From positions 1-64,000 of the forward strand of contig JAZSON010000025.1 in the NCBI GenBank assembly GCA_045536965.1: DNA of 64,000 nucleotides. The letters run 5' to 3'. The notes under the pieces were generated by a model. That model had not been told where the DNA came from. It saw only the letters and a list, made by a program, of their open reading frames with translations, and did no database searches. Shown here piece after piece: positions 1 to 8,879 of this stretch (position 1 is its first letter; the number at the start of each line of letters is the position of its first letter). Position numbers and translations under genes: made by a program. Source of the DNA: UBA5448 sp045536965 (GTDB lineage Bacteria > Bacillota > Clostridia > Oscillospirales > SIG627).

Positions 1-76
1 ATTTTTCGGTAATGGCGATCTTGAATCGGCGGGGGATTGTATTTTTTGGGTAAGAGATTTGTTTTTGGTTAAAGGG
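1..76. repeat. 76-bp direct repeat, copy 1
   Basis: These bases recur without a mismatch at 293-368. The copy may extend left beyond the window. The last part (GTTTTTGGTTAAAGGG) is also the core of weaker copies near 430-447 and 6817-6836, so this belongs to a dispersed family of non-coding repeats. No convincing ORF covers it. Confidence 0.85.
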
Positions 77-292
77 TTTGGTGTGGTTGCGGCGTGTCGA
101 GGACGTCGCGCCCTGCGGGGGATGGGTTTTGTTTTTAATTAAAAAGATTAATATGAATATTTTCTCAGAAAGGACAGGGGGAGGATTCCGATCCCCTCCC
201 CCTAAGCCCCCCCTAAAACCCCCGTTACCCCTACTCCAACCGGCCACTGCGTGGAGCAAACGGCGGTAGGTTTTTCTTCGCGCTTTAAAGGC

Positions 293-368
293 ATTTTTCG
301 GTAATGGCGATCTTGAATCGGCGGGGGATTGTATTTTTTGGGTAAGAGATTTGTTTTTGGTTAAAGGG
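293..368. repeat. 76-bp direct repeat, copy 2
   Basis: Perfect second copy of bases 1-76. It is followed by TTGTATGGTTGGAGG, whereas copy 1 is followed by TTTGGTGTGGTTGCGG, so the two copies diverge gradually on the right. Bases 77-292 between the copies are GC-rich on the left, hold a C-rich tract near 180-230, and contain no recognisable gene. Confidence 0.85.
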
Positions 369-375
369 ATTTGTA

Positions 376-499
376 TGGTTGGAGGCGATGGATGAGGCGG
401 TTTTCGGTGTGCCCTACGGGGGACGGGTTTTGTTTTTGGTTAAAGGGATTGGTGTGGTTGGAGGCGATGGATGAGGCGGTTTTCGGTGTGCCCTGCGGG
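376..499. repeat. Two 45-bp direct repeats
   Basis: Bases 376-420 and 455-499 match with one mismatch. They are separated by a stretch that again holds the TTTGTTTTTGGTTAAAGGGA core. Together with 1-76 and 293-368 this makes a nested array of about 500 bp. The open frame across it encodes only a Gly-Lys-Pro repeat from the tandem DNA and is not credible as a gene. Confidence 0.75.
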
Positions 500-544
500 A
501 AACCGACCGGGAAACCGAGTGGGAAACCGAGTGGGAAACCGAAA
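497..544. repeat. Four 12-bp tandem repeats
   Basis: The unit GGGAAACCGAGT occurs four times head to tail (units at 497, 509, 521 and 533; the first and last have changed final bases). The repeats are directly adjacent with no spacers, so this is a minisatellite and not a CRISPR array. Confidence 0.8.
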
Positions 545-684
545 AATTTCTTACCATATAATAATATATATAGAGAAGAGGAGAGAAGAGGGGAAGGGTG
601 AAAAGGTATACGAAAAAAGGTGTTGCCGTTATCCGATGAGAATGTGAGAATTCGTAAATTGACCGCGAGGGGGGGCGAGGTTTT

Positions 685-739
685 ACAATCCTTCCGTCAC
701 GGCGATGCCGCGCCACCTCCCTTTACACAAAGGAGGCGG
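685..739. repeat. Half copy of MITE-like element
   Basis: CCTTCCGTCAC followed by a hairpin of the form CCTCCCTTTACACAAAGGAGG resembles the reverse complement of the left half of the element at 6671-6784, and also its right terminal hairpin. I read it as a partial or decayed copy of the same non-autonomous element, just upstream of the promoter of the giant surface protein gene. Confidence 0.55.
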
Positions 740-828
740 ATTTTAGTGATTTTCTTTGCAAAGGTTTGGCGGGGATGTCTTTGTGTACTTTTTACATATT
801 TTTTTTCTAAATTTATAGGATGTGACTA

Positions 829-857
829 TTGACAATTCGGTCGGGTAGTGATACAAT
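829..857 (+). promoter_or_regulatory. SigA-type promoter of giant surface protein
   Basis: TTGACA at 829-834, a 17-bp spacer and TACAAT at 852-857. The leader is about 50 nt and carries AGGAGG at 903-908 before the ATG at 916. Confidence 0.85.
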
Positions 858-915
858 GAGACTCGGTATATAAGTTGTTTCATAAAAACCAAAAATTCTA
901 TTAGGAGGACCTACG

Positions 916-3900
916 ATGAAACACACAAATAAGCGCGTTCTTGCTTTTGCGCTGTCTGTTCTGATGCTTTTGTCTCTGCTTCCCGCAGGACTGTTTGCAT
1001 TGGCAGAAGGTGCTATGAATGCAGGAAATACCGTCTATGTCGATCAGGCAAGCGGCTCTGATGAAACAGGCGACGGTACTGAGGCAAAGCCCGTTCAAAC
1101 CATTGAAAAAGCAGTCGCTCTGCTCGATGACGGCGACAAAACTGCCGACGGTTACCTTTATCTTGTCGGCGACTACACCGGCAATTACACCGGTAAAGAC
1201 ACTGCCGGTGCTTTTGGTTCCATTATCGATTATCTTCCCGCTCACACCCGTCATATCATCGTGACAGGTGATGCGGCGAACAAACCCACTTGGACGATGG
1301 TTCTCACCGTTCCGAGTTCGGCAAACACTGGTTGGGCAGACCGCCATTTTGCGGGTGCTGCCTATATGCGCAACAACGGTCCTGTGACCTTGGATGCCGT
1401 TACGATCTATGCCACCAATGATAAGAACAATCCTACGTATGTTCCTACAAAGGATTCTACCTATACCTTCCCTGCAGGCTCTCCCTATGAAGGTAAGAAA
1501 TTTACCCTCACAGCAAACCAACCGTTGTATAAATACTATAATTTGGTCGACTCGGATGACGATGACTTCTTGGAAGACATTACGGGTGAACGTGACACAG
1601 AGGAAGAAAACATCATTCTTCCTGTTCGTATCAATGATATCCGTTGGAACATCAATGGCAAGCTTGTTGCAACCGCAAACTGCACCATGACCTATGATAC
1701 GACCACTGACACCGATCGAGCAAATGCAACCATCATCCCCGGCTCGAGCAACAAAGCGAATATTGCGCAGATCTATACCCAACCCTTTAGCAGTGCCGTC
1801 CTTGCTGCAAAAGGTAACTGGGGTAATCTGATGCCCACCTATCAGAGCGGCTACGGTGTCACCTTTGATGATGAAATCGTCGTCACCATTGGTTCCACCG
1901 TCGGGAGTATTACGATTTATTCTCCCACCAACGCTATCCCCGCTACCACAAAGTTTACCTATGTGATTGAAAAAGGTCTCACCGTTAGTTATCCTTTCTA
2001 TGCTACCACCAGTAAACTGAACACAGTAAACAGTAATCTTGACAATGCGAAAAATGGTGGTATGAAATGCGACTTTACTTATGTCATCAAGGCAAAAAAT
2101 GTAAAGTTTAACTATCCCATGATCGCTGCAGATTACGGTCATGCAAATGCCCCCGGTAAATACAATCTTGTGATTGAAAATCCCGAGCAAAACTTCAATG
2201 CTGCCAACCATTTGATTGTCGGTTTCTCCTCGATTGCTTTCAAAAATGTTGAATCCGACTATACCCTTGATCTCTCCACTCTTCCCTCGGTTGGTTACGA
2301 GACCCTATATGTTTACGAAGGCGATGCGCTCAACCTCACGGGTTCTCTTAAAGACATCACCTTGGATGTTGTTTTGACCGGTGAAAGCGATTCCTTCCCC
2401 GTGATCAACACATCCAGTGCTGATATTTACAATGCGCTTACCTTGCACGAGGACGATGCTGCCATTGGTAAGTTGACCTATGCCGACAACACCGTTTCCT
2501 ATGTATTGGATCGCGCAAACTATGCCTATCAAGCAGGCGATACCGATGAAAACGTCGGTCTTCCTGCCGATGTTAATATTGCAATCGGAAGAAAATTCAC
2601 TGTATCCGATCCCACTGTTAAAGTTTTGGCTGATGGCAGAAGATTTGCCGGCTGGAAAGATGCAGAAGGCAACGTATACTATGCAGGTGATGTCATCACC
2701 GTTGAAGAAAAGGGTAACTTTACCCTGACCGCCACCTGGGGTGGTTACATGTCCTTTGTGACCGGATATGAGTCCACCGGACTTGTAAAAGACGATATGT
2801 ATTTCGTTCCCGGTGATGCAGTGACCCTTCCCTCCGACCTCCGCGCCGATGATACCGATGGCGACGGTGTGTCTACCTTGAAGACGATCACCGATGGCGG
2901 CAAGGACTATGTATTCTACGGCTGGACCATCAACGGCGAGTTCCATCATGCAGGTACCGTCTACAATACCTCCGATGCTGCTGTTGAAGCCACCGCTGTT
3001 TGGGTACCTGCCATCTATGTCAAACCCTCCTACGCAGGCGGCGATTCGGACGGTAGCAAGGAAAAACCCTTTACCTCCATCGTGGATGCCCAGGTCAGAA
3101 TGCGCGAACTTTTTGGTGAAACCACCGAAGCCGATGTTCCCGCCGGCTCCATCGTTATGATGGAAGACACCGTTTGGAACTGGAGTTATACCCAATCTGT
3201 AACCGATTATAAGACCGGTGAGACTGTTGAAATGCCCTATTTTGCAGGCGGCGCACGCGGCGAAGACGGTTACGTTTATTATAAGGCGTATTCAACCGGC
3301 AAAAACGCTTCGATGACCACTCTTGGCAGAGATGTTCTTTACACCGCGCTTTCCAGTGATGTCCAGGTGTTGCAATATCAGTATGAATCCCTGTATTTCT
3401 ACGCCGAAGACAACTTCCTGCTGGATAACATGACCATCACTGTTTGTTCTACCCACACGACTTCCCGTCAGTATGTTACCACTCCGGGCAAGGTGATCTA
3501 CATGGGTCCGACCTTGAACACCTCGGATCAATATAAGGGAACCAAGAATCAAAACGCTACTGTAGACGGCAAAACAACCACGGTAGCGGCCACATTTAAC
3601 TTGTCAACTCCCTTACCCACGGGTAAATACAGTGATACGATGTACCAGCGCTATTCCCGCATGTTCATTGATGCAAACCAAGCAAATACGACTGTTTATC
3701 TTCTGAATGGTAGTTTTGCAGGTCTTTATATGCTTCATTCAACTGCGGGCACTGAAACCTCCTACATCGGCGCACCCGGCACCGTCGGCCCGACCGTGGA
3801 TGCTGTTGCGCCCCAAAACTGCAACAATGCTGCAGCCGGCGTATGGAATTACTATCACTATTCCGGTAAATTAGGAAATACAGGAAATAACGGTTTCCGC

Positions 3901-6459
3901 TTGGGTACACTTTCTACCGCTAACAATACCTTTGCAGGTACCTATAATTTCTATTTTTACTGTGATGTTGATTTCCAATTGCTTGACAACTATACAGGTC
4001 CTTCGGGTAATATAACCACACGAGATTTTAACCGAATGGTCATCAATCTCTATTTTGAGAATTCCGATGCAACCGTAAAGGTTGTCCATGCAAATCAAGA
4101 GCAAAAGGTCGCTAAAGATTTTGGTGACTCCTACGCAATGGATGGCTCAAATTACTGTTATAAAGCAAAATATCCCTCAGGTGTGACATCGATATCTTTG
4201 AAGAACAGTAATGTCACCTTTACCAATCCTTTGTATGTCAAGTCGGGTGCCGATGTTACCTATTATCAGGATGAAAATTCCTCTTATACCGGCGAAATCT
4301 GCGCCACAAAAGACGACTTTATTAACCCCGGTAACAATGAATACAGCCCTGATGTGGTAGAAGATGTTATTTCGGGCATGGGTGAAGAAGGTCAGACCAT
4401 TGCCGCTAAATTTGATGGCGACAAATGGTTAAAGCAGTACGCTCTGCAATACGAAACCGGCTTTGACGGCGTCGAAGTAAGCGATGTTTTGGCAGGCGTT
4501 GCCGGCGATAGCTTTGTTCTCTCGGATGCTTTGGACGGCAAAGTTGTGAATGACAACGGTCAGTATTACATCTTCTCGGGTTGGAGCATCGGTGACAAGA
4601 CCTATGCTGCAGGCGATGCATTTGTGATGATGGATGCCAATGTCACCGCAACCGCTCTTTGGACAAAACAGTATGCCCTTGATTACAACACCGGCTTTGA
4701 CGGTGTCGCGCTTGACAAAGATTTCATCGGCTTTGCGGGTGACCGTATTGTCCTTACCGATGACCTCCGCGGCCAAGTGGTCACCGATGCAGGCAACGAA
4801 CTCACCTTCTTCGGTTGGAATATCGATGGCAAATTCTACGATGCAGGCGACGGCTATGTACTGGGTGAATCCAATGCAACTGCCACGGCAGTTTGGGTTC
4901 CCGCCATCTTTGTGGATCCCACCTATGCAGGCGACGACTCCAATGGTTCCAGAGCAAAACCCTTCGTGAAAGTTGGAGATGCGTATGCAGCCCTGAAAAC
5001 CCTCCTTGCTTCTTCGGATGCCGTGGGCGGCGCTGTATATCTCCTTTCCGATGCTGTGATGGATGCAGAAACCGACATCTCTTTTGCTCCTGTTTCCAAC
5101 ATTCCCACCCTTGAGGATGCAGGTAAACCCGTTCTCTTTACCGCAGTGAATAATACCATTAAGTTCACCACCGATAACGGAACCTTCTCCAACACTCTCC
5201 ATATCCTCGGTTCTGTGATGTTTGATAACCTCACCCTCCGTGTGAAGGGTACCACCTTTATCAGAATGACTCCTGCCAAGGACGCTTACTTTGGCCCGAA
5301 TTTTGCTTTTGAACAAACCAGCGGTTACAGAGCCGTTTATCTGGATGGACAAAACCAAAATGTTGAAGAAGTAACCTATAAAATTTACGATGGTAAATTC
5401 GATATGCTGGTTTGGGGTTCCAATCTGATCACAAATACCCAGGTTAAACTCAACATTTTCGTGGGCACAGGAAACGCAGATTCTAATCCCACGATTGGTA
5501 ATGTAGCTGTTAATGCGATTGCGTGTGTTGCTGATGCAAAAGTTGAATTCCGTTCGGGTACTGTGACCAATCTTGTCTTCGGTACTACCTACGGCAATGC
5601 GACTTACAAAGCAAGACAGCCCATCGGCAATATGACCTGTGTTGTTTACGAAGGCATGACCGTCGGCAATGTCCGCGATGCTTATTCCGATGCTACAAAC
5701 TATCTACCTGCAATCGCCGAGTACTGTGCAAACCTTTCCAAGACCCTTGTGTTTGACGGTTACAAAGGTGATATCAATTATTATCACTATACCAATACCA
5801 ACACCACCGTTGTCAACGGTATCAATAACGTTTCCTTTATAGGTGGCGCACAAGTCAACTTTACAAATCAAGATGTTGTTGTCGTCAACGGCGCAAACGC
5901 TTCTGCCAATGTTTATATCGAAGCAGGCTCTTCCTACACAGGTAACATCCAAGGCAGCTGCATCCATGACGGCGCTGAAATGCAGGTTAAGTTGACTCCC
6001 GCAAACGGCTTCAATGCTTGGAACAGCGATAAGAACCACACCTGGACCAACGGTACCTACGGTGCAGCCCTCGGCGCACAAAAGCGTACCGTAGCCCCCC
6101 ATGGTATCCGCTTTGGCTTTGCCGGTTCTACCTCTGCGCTCGAAGCTATGCTCGGTCAGGCGCTTCAAGAAAAAGGCGTTCTTTTGATTCCCACCGATCT
6201 TCTCGAGGGCGATTTGAATCTTAACACTGCCGATGCTCTCAAAGTAGAAGCCAAAGTAGCTCTTTCGCTCAAAGAGTCTAATGTCTTCACCGCCATGCTT
6301 GTTGATGATCTTATCAATTCCGACAGCACTTGGCTGGACAAATGGAATGATGTGGAATTCACCGCCTGCGCCTACTTTAAGCTGGACGACGACAGTGTCG
6401 TGTACTCGAATTCCATTGTAAGATGCATTGCTGACATTGATGCCGCTCTGTTGGCATAA
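916..6459 (+). CDS. Giant secreted beta-helix / InlB-repeat surface protein (1847 aa)
   Basis: Residues 1-30 form a signal peptide (KR, a long hydrophobic core, then a small-residue cleavage region). Three segments start with a Y/F-V-x-x-(x)-G-x-D-x-x-G-(T/S)-x-x-x-P pattern, near residues 41, 700 and 1330. This pattern is typical of the entry to right-handed parallel beta-helix (DUF1565-like) domains. Between them lie InlB/Listeria-Bacteroides-type repeats ending in (G/A)-W-x-x-x-(G)-x-x-Y-x-A-G ... TA-x-W, near residues 565-610, 612-696, 1173-1250 and 1252-1329. The last 120 residues look like the C-terminal domain often seen in Clostridia surface proteins. There is no LPxTG motif and no C-terminal membrane anchor, so attachment is unknown. 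The start follows AGGAGG at 903. It is probably co-transcribed with the 39-residue peptide gene 14 bp downstream. The role (adhesion or glycan binding) is inference. Confidence 0.85.
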   Translation: MKHTNKRVLAFALSVLMLLSLLPAGLFALAEGAMNAGNTVYVDQASGSDETGDGTEAKPVQTIEKAVALLDDGDKTADGYLYLVGDYTGNYTGKDTAGAFGSIIDYLPAHTRHIIVTGDAANKPTWTMVLTVPSSANTGWADRHFAGAAYMRNNGPVTLDAVTIYATNDKNNPTYVPTKDSTYTFPAGSPYEGKKFTLTANQPLYKYYNLVDSDDDDFLEDITGERDTEEENIILPVRINDIRWNINGKLVATANCTMTYDTTTDTDRANATIIPGSSNKANIAQIYTQPFSSAVLAAKGNWGNLMPTYQSGYGVTFDDEIVVTIGSTVGSITIYSPTNAIPATTKFTYVIEKGLTVSYPFYATTSKLNTVNSNLDNAKNGGMKCDFTYVIKAKNVKFNYPMIAADYGHANAPGKYNLVIENPEQNFNAANHLIVGFSSIAFKNVESDYTLDLSTLPSVGYETLYVYEGDALNLTGSLKDITLDVVLTGESDSFPVINTSSADIYNALTLHEDDAAIGKLTYADNTVSYVLDRANYAYQAGDTDENVGLPADVNIAIGRKFTVSDPTVKVLADGRRFAGWKDAEGNVYYAGDVITVEEKGNFTLTATWGGYMSFVTGYESTGLVKDDMYFVPGDAVTLPSDLRADDTDGDGVSTLKTITDGGKDYVFYGWTINGEFHHAGTVYNTSDAAVEATAVWVPAIYVKPSYAGGDSDGSKEKPFTSIVDAQVRMRELFGETTEADVPAGSIVMMEDTVWNWSYTQSVTDYKTGETVEMPYFAGGARGEDGYVYYKAYSTGKNASMTTLGRDVLYTALSSDVQVLQYQYESLYFYAEDNFLLDNMTITVCSTHTTSRQYVTTPGKVIYMGPTLNTSDQYKGTKNQNATVDGKTTTVAATFNLSTPLPTGKYSDTMYQRYSRMFIDANQANTTVYLLNGSFAGLYMLHSTAGTETSYIGAPGTVGPTVDAVAPQNCNNAAAGVWNYYHYSGKLGNTGNNGFRLGTLSTANNTFAGTYNFYFYCDVDFQLLDNYTGPSGNITTRDFNRMVINLYFENSDATVKVVHANQEQKVAKDFGDSYAMDGSNYCYKAKYPSGVTSISLKNSNVTFTNPLYVKSGADVTYYQDENSSYTGEICATKDDFINPGNNEYSPDVVEDVISGMGEEGQTIAAKFDGDKWLKQYALQYETGFDGVEVSDVLAGVAGDSFVLSDALDGKVVNDNGQYYIFSGWSIGDKTYAAGDAFVMMDANVTATALWTKQYALDYNTGFDGVALDKDFIGFAGDRIVLTDDLRGQVVTDAGNELTFFGWNIDGKFYDAGDGYVLGESNATATAVWVPAIFVDPTYAGDDSNGSRAKPFVKVGDAYAALKTLLASSDAVGGAVYLLSDAVMDAETDISFAPVSNIPTLEDAGKPVLFTAVNNTIKFTTDNGTFSNTLHILGSVMFDNLTLRVKGTTFIRMTPAKDAYFGPNFAFEQTSGYRAVYLDGQNQNVEEVTYKIYDGKFDMLVWGSNLITNTQVKLNIFVGTGNADSNPTIGNVAVNAIACVADAKVEFRSGTVTNLVFGTTYGNATYKARQPIGNMTCVVYEGMTVGNVRDAYSDATNYLPAIAEYCANLSKTLVFDGYKGDINYYHYTNTNTTVVNGINNVSFIGGAQVNFTNQDVVVVNGANASANVYIEAGSSYTGNIQGSCIHDGAEMQVKLTPANGFNAWNSDKNHTWTNGTYGAALGAQKRTVAPHGIRFGFAGSTSALEAMLGQALQEKGVLLIPTDLLEGDLNLNTADALKVEAKVALSLKESNVFTAMLVDDLINSDSTWLDKWNDVEFTACAYFKLDDDSVVYSNSIVRCIADIDAALLA

Positions 6460-6473
6460 CAGGAGGCATTCGC

Positions 6474-6593
6474 ATGAAAAACGTGTATGAATCCCCCGTA
6501 ATGATTTCTCTGGAATTCTCGGAAGAAATCATGTCCATCAGCTTCGGCGATAACTACGGTTCGCTTCTTCCCGGTTGGGGAGAACCAAGCTAA
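6474..6593 (+). CDS. 39-aa leader-like peptide, family A
   Basis: A short ORF with a perfect AGGAGG at 6461-6466, 7 nt before its ATG, starting 14 bp after the giant surface protein and followed by a strong terminator. The peptide begins MKNVYESPVMISLEFSEE and ends in a Gly/Trp/Pro tail (PGWGEPS). Its N-terminal 23 residues align with the 44-residue peptide at 56221: Y-E-x-P-x-M-x4-F-x-E-x2-M-x-I-S. It has no signal peptide or membrane segment. The arrangement (conserved acidic leader, variable short tail) resembles a RiPP precursor or signalling peptide, but no maturation enzyme or exporter lies nearby. I do not recognise a named family. Confidence 0.75.
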   Translation: MKNVYESPVMISLEFSEEIMSISFGDNYGSLLPGWGEPS

Positions 6594-6610
6594 ACCAAAC
6601 CTAAAAGCCG

Positions 6611-6646
6611 TGAGGCGCACTTGTTTAAAAGTGCGCCTCATTTTTT
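6611..6646 (+). terminator. Intrinsic terminator after peptide gene
   Basis: TGAGGCGCACTT (6611-6622) pairs perfectly with AAGTGCGCCTCA (6629-6640), followed by TTTTTT. It ends the surface-protein/peptide unit. Confidence 0.9.
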
Positions 6647-6670
6647 GTAAAGAAAATGGAGTGCAAAAAA

Positions 6671-6784
6671 GCCTCCCCTGCGTAAGGGGAGGTAGCACGC
6701 GAAGAGTGACGGAAGGGTTGTTTTGAAAAAGAAGGACAATCCCTCACCGCCTGCGGCGGAGCTCCCTTTACACAAGGGAGCCTG
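6671..6784. mobile_element. MITE-like palindromic element (about 114 bp)
   Basis: Each end is itself a hairpin: the left is GCCTCCCCTGCGTAAGGGGAGG and the right is GCTCCCTTTACACAAGGGAGC. The two ends are imperfect inverted repeats of each other. A second internal dyad (CACCGCCTGCGGCGG) lies to the right. It encodes no protein. A related half copy lies at 685-739. Such short elements are common in Clostridia genomes; movement by a trans-acting transposase is inference. Confidence 0.6.
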
Positions 6785-6943
6785 CATGTGAGGTTATTTT
6801 ATGCAGATGGGATTTGTTTTTGCCTAAAGGGTTTATTATGGTTGGCGGCGTGTCGGGGATGTCGAGGCCTACAAACCGAGCGGGGCAGCGCGAGATCGTC
6901 GCGGACTACGGGGGGTATTTGTTTTGTGTGGTTTTTAGGGAAT
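6785..6943. repeat. Degenerate copy of the left-edge repeat family
   Basis: GATTTGTTTTTGCCTAAAGGGTTT followed by TGGTTGGCGGCGTGTCGGGGATGTCG parallels bases 57-110, which carry the same order of motifs with scattered differences. No gene is visible. The giant surface protein gene is therefore flanked on both sides by members of the same repeat family and by MITE-like pieces. Confidence 0.6.
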
Positions 6944-6981
6944 AAAAAAGATGGGCGATGATACTCAATGTATCATCGCCC
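6944..6981 (-). terminator. Intrinsic terminator of rnj
   Basis: On the minus strand GGGCGATGATAC pairs with GTATCATCGCCC across a 5-nt loop and is followed by a U-rich run (complement of 6944-6950). Confidence 0.85.
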
Positions 6982-7016
6982 TGCGTTTAAACAAAAAACG
7001 GTTGAATCGGTACCAT

Positions 7017-8684
7017 TTACATATCCATGATGATGGGGAGAACCATGGGTTTACGCTTGGTTTTTGTGTATATGAATTTTGAAAGTTCTTCTCGGATGCG
7101 GTTTTTGAGTGTGGTGAGGGAGACACCGCCGTCTGCGAGACAGTCGATGACGGTGTTGGTTACAAGGGTGCGAGCCTCTTCCATCAATTCATCCGATTCC
7201 TTGACATAGACAAATCCGCGGGATACGATATCGGGTCCTGAATAAAGAATCTGCTCATCGAGGTCGATGGCGGCCACAACCGTGATGATGCCATCCTGCG
7301 AGAGCAGGCGGCGGTCGCGCAGAACTACGCTTCCGACGTCGCCAACGCCCGAACCGTCTACCAAAACCTTGCCTGCGGGGACGGTGCCTGTGTTACGGAC
7401 GGATTTTTTATCCAGTTCGTAGACATTGCCGATTTCGGGGAGGATGATATTTTCGCGGTCGATGCCCATGGATTCGGCCAGTTCTGCATTTTTCACGAGA
7501 TGCTTGTACTCACCGTGGAAGGGGAAGAAGCGGGCGGGGCGCAAAAGTCCGATGAGGGTTTTGATTTCTTCCTGGCAGGCGTGGCCTGACACGTGAACCT
7601 CTGCTACCTGATCGTATAAAACAGAGACTTTCTTTTTCAAAAGTTCGTTGATGATGCGAGAAATGGTTTTTTCGTTTCCGGGAATGGGGGAGGCCGAAAT
7701 GACCACCATGTCTTCACTGCTGAGTTTGATTTCTTTAAATTCCCCGTATGCCATGCGGCTGAGGGCCGACATGGGTTCGCCTTGGCTTCCCGTGGTGATC
7801 AGGGTGATCTGCTCGGGCTTAAAGCGTTTAATTTCGGCGATATCGATGAGGGTGTCGTCGGGGATATTCATACGACCGAGGCGGCGGGCAGCCGATACGA
7901 TGTTGACCATGCTTCTGCCGATGATGGCAACTTTGCGGTTGTATTTTGCCGCTGTGTTGATAATTTGCTGGACACGGTGGACGTTGGATGAAAAGGTGGC
8001 GATGACGATGCGCTTGTCACATTCAGCGAAGATGTGGTTGAGAGAAACCGCTACCTTTCTCTCGGAGGGGGTATAGCCTGCGCGCTCGGCGTTGGTGGAG
8101 TCGCAGAGCATGGCGGCAACGCCTTGTTTGCCCAATTCACCGAAGCGGGTCAGGTCGATCATGCCGCTGTCGAGGGGGGTGAGATCGATTTTGAAGTCAC
8201 CTGTGTGTACCACTGTGCCAACGGGAGTCTTGATTGCAAATGCAAGACTGTCGGGGATGGAGTGGTTGACATGGATGGCTTCGACCGAGAAGGAACCGAC
8301 CGAGATCACATCACCCGGTTCAATGCAACGGAGATTGGCAACACGTTCCAGCTTGTGTTCGAGTAATTTGTTTTCAAGAATACCGAGGGTGAGTGCGCCG
8401 CCGTAAATGGGGGCTTGCAGGATACGAAGAAAATAGGGGAGCGCGCCGATGTGATCCTCGTGACCATGGGTCAGAAAAATGGCGCGGATGGCGTCTGCCC
8501 GTTCTTCCAAATAGGAGAAATCGGGTAAAACGAGGTCGACACCGAGCATGTTTTCATCAGGGAAGCCCATCCCGCAGTCAATCAGGATGATGTCGTTGCC
8601 GTATTCGAGTACGGTGATGTTGCATCCGATGTCGCCGAGGCCTCCTAAGGGAATAATCTTGAGTCTTGTTTGTTTTTTAGCCAT
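7017..8684 (-). CDS. rnj: Ribonuclease J
   Basis: 555 residues, the normal family length. RNase J is a metallo-beta-lactamase/beta-CASP exo- and endoribonuclease of the Gram-positive RNA degradosome and matures rRNA and mRNA in the cytoplasm. The zinc-binding motif HGHEDH is at residues 73-78. A beta-CASP region follows, and the C-terminal domain is complete. The ATG at 8684 is chosen because AGAAAGGA lies at correct spacing and MAKKQTRLKI matches the usual N-terminus; longer upstream reading has no support. The gene has its own promoter at 8880-8908 and an unusually long leader of about 190 nt containing hairpins, which suggests post-transcriptional control. Confidence 0.97.
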   Translation of the reverse strand: MAKKQTRLKIIPLGGLGDIGCNITVLEYGNDIILIDCGMGFPDENMLGVDLVLPDFSYLEERADAIRAIFLTHGHEDHIGALPYFLRILQAPIYGGALTLGILENKLLEHKLERVANLRCIEPGDVISVGSFSVEAIHVNHSIPDSLAFAIKTPVGTVVHTGDFKIDLTPLDSGMIDLTRFGELGKQGVAAMLCDSTNAERAGYTPSERKVAVSLNHIFAECDKRIVIATFSSNVHRVQQIINTAAKYNRKVAIIGRSMVNIVSAARRLGRMNIPDDTLIDIAEIKRFKPEQITLITTGSQGEPMSALSRMAYGEFKEIKLSSEDMVVISASPIPGNEKTISRIINELLKKKVSVLYDQVAEVHVSGHACQEEIKTLIGLLRPARFFPFHGEYKHLVKNAELAESMGIDRENIILPEIGNVYELDKKSVRNTGTVPAGKVLVDGSGVGDVGSVVLRDRRLLSQDGIITVVAAIDLDEQILYSGPDIVSRGFVYVKESDELMEEARTLVTNTVIDCLADGGVSLTTLKNRIREELSKFIYTKTKRKPMVLPIIMDM

Positions 8685-8689
8685 AAAAA

Positions 8690-8873
8690 TCCTTTCTGTG
8701 CATAGACAAATTACCCGTTTTTCAACGGGTTTTAAAGAAGTGAAACGTAAGCGTTTTTGCCCTCTACGCCAAAACACCGCGGTTTCTGAAATTGTGTATG
8801 TAGGTCGTCGGGCAAAACCCGACAGACCCTTTAACCGACCAACTACCACATCGACAACCTCTGTCGATTTATC
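8690..8873 (-). promoter_or_regulatory. Structured 5' leader of rnj
   Basis: About 190 nt separate the predicted start site from the rnj ATG. On the minus strand GTCGGG-TTTT-CCCGAC type and ACCCGTT-GAAA-AACGGGT hairpins can form, the second just upstream of the ribosome binding site. I see no known riboswitch signature. Autoregulation by RNase J cleavage is possible but is inference. Confidence 0.45.
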
Positions 8874-8879
8874 ATTTGC

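Noticed and set aside
497..544. Possible CRISPR-like array
   Set aside because: Units are 12 bp and directly adjacent without spacers, and there are no cas genes in the window.
371..601. 76-codon frame ending in Gly-Lys-Pro-Ser repeats
   Set aside because: It is generated by non-coding direct repeats and the 12-bp tandem repeat; no ribosome binding site.
901..2211. 436-codon open frame antisense to the giant surface protein gene, and similar long antisense frames at 2305-3195 and 4429-5358
   Set aside because: No ribosome binding site or promoter, composition of a shadow frame (rich in Ile, Gly, Val, Asn with no domain pattern), while the sense protein has a signal peptide and domain motifs.
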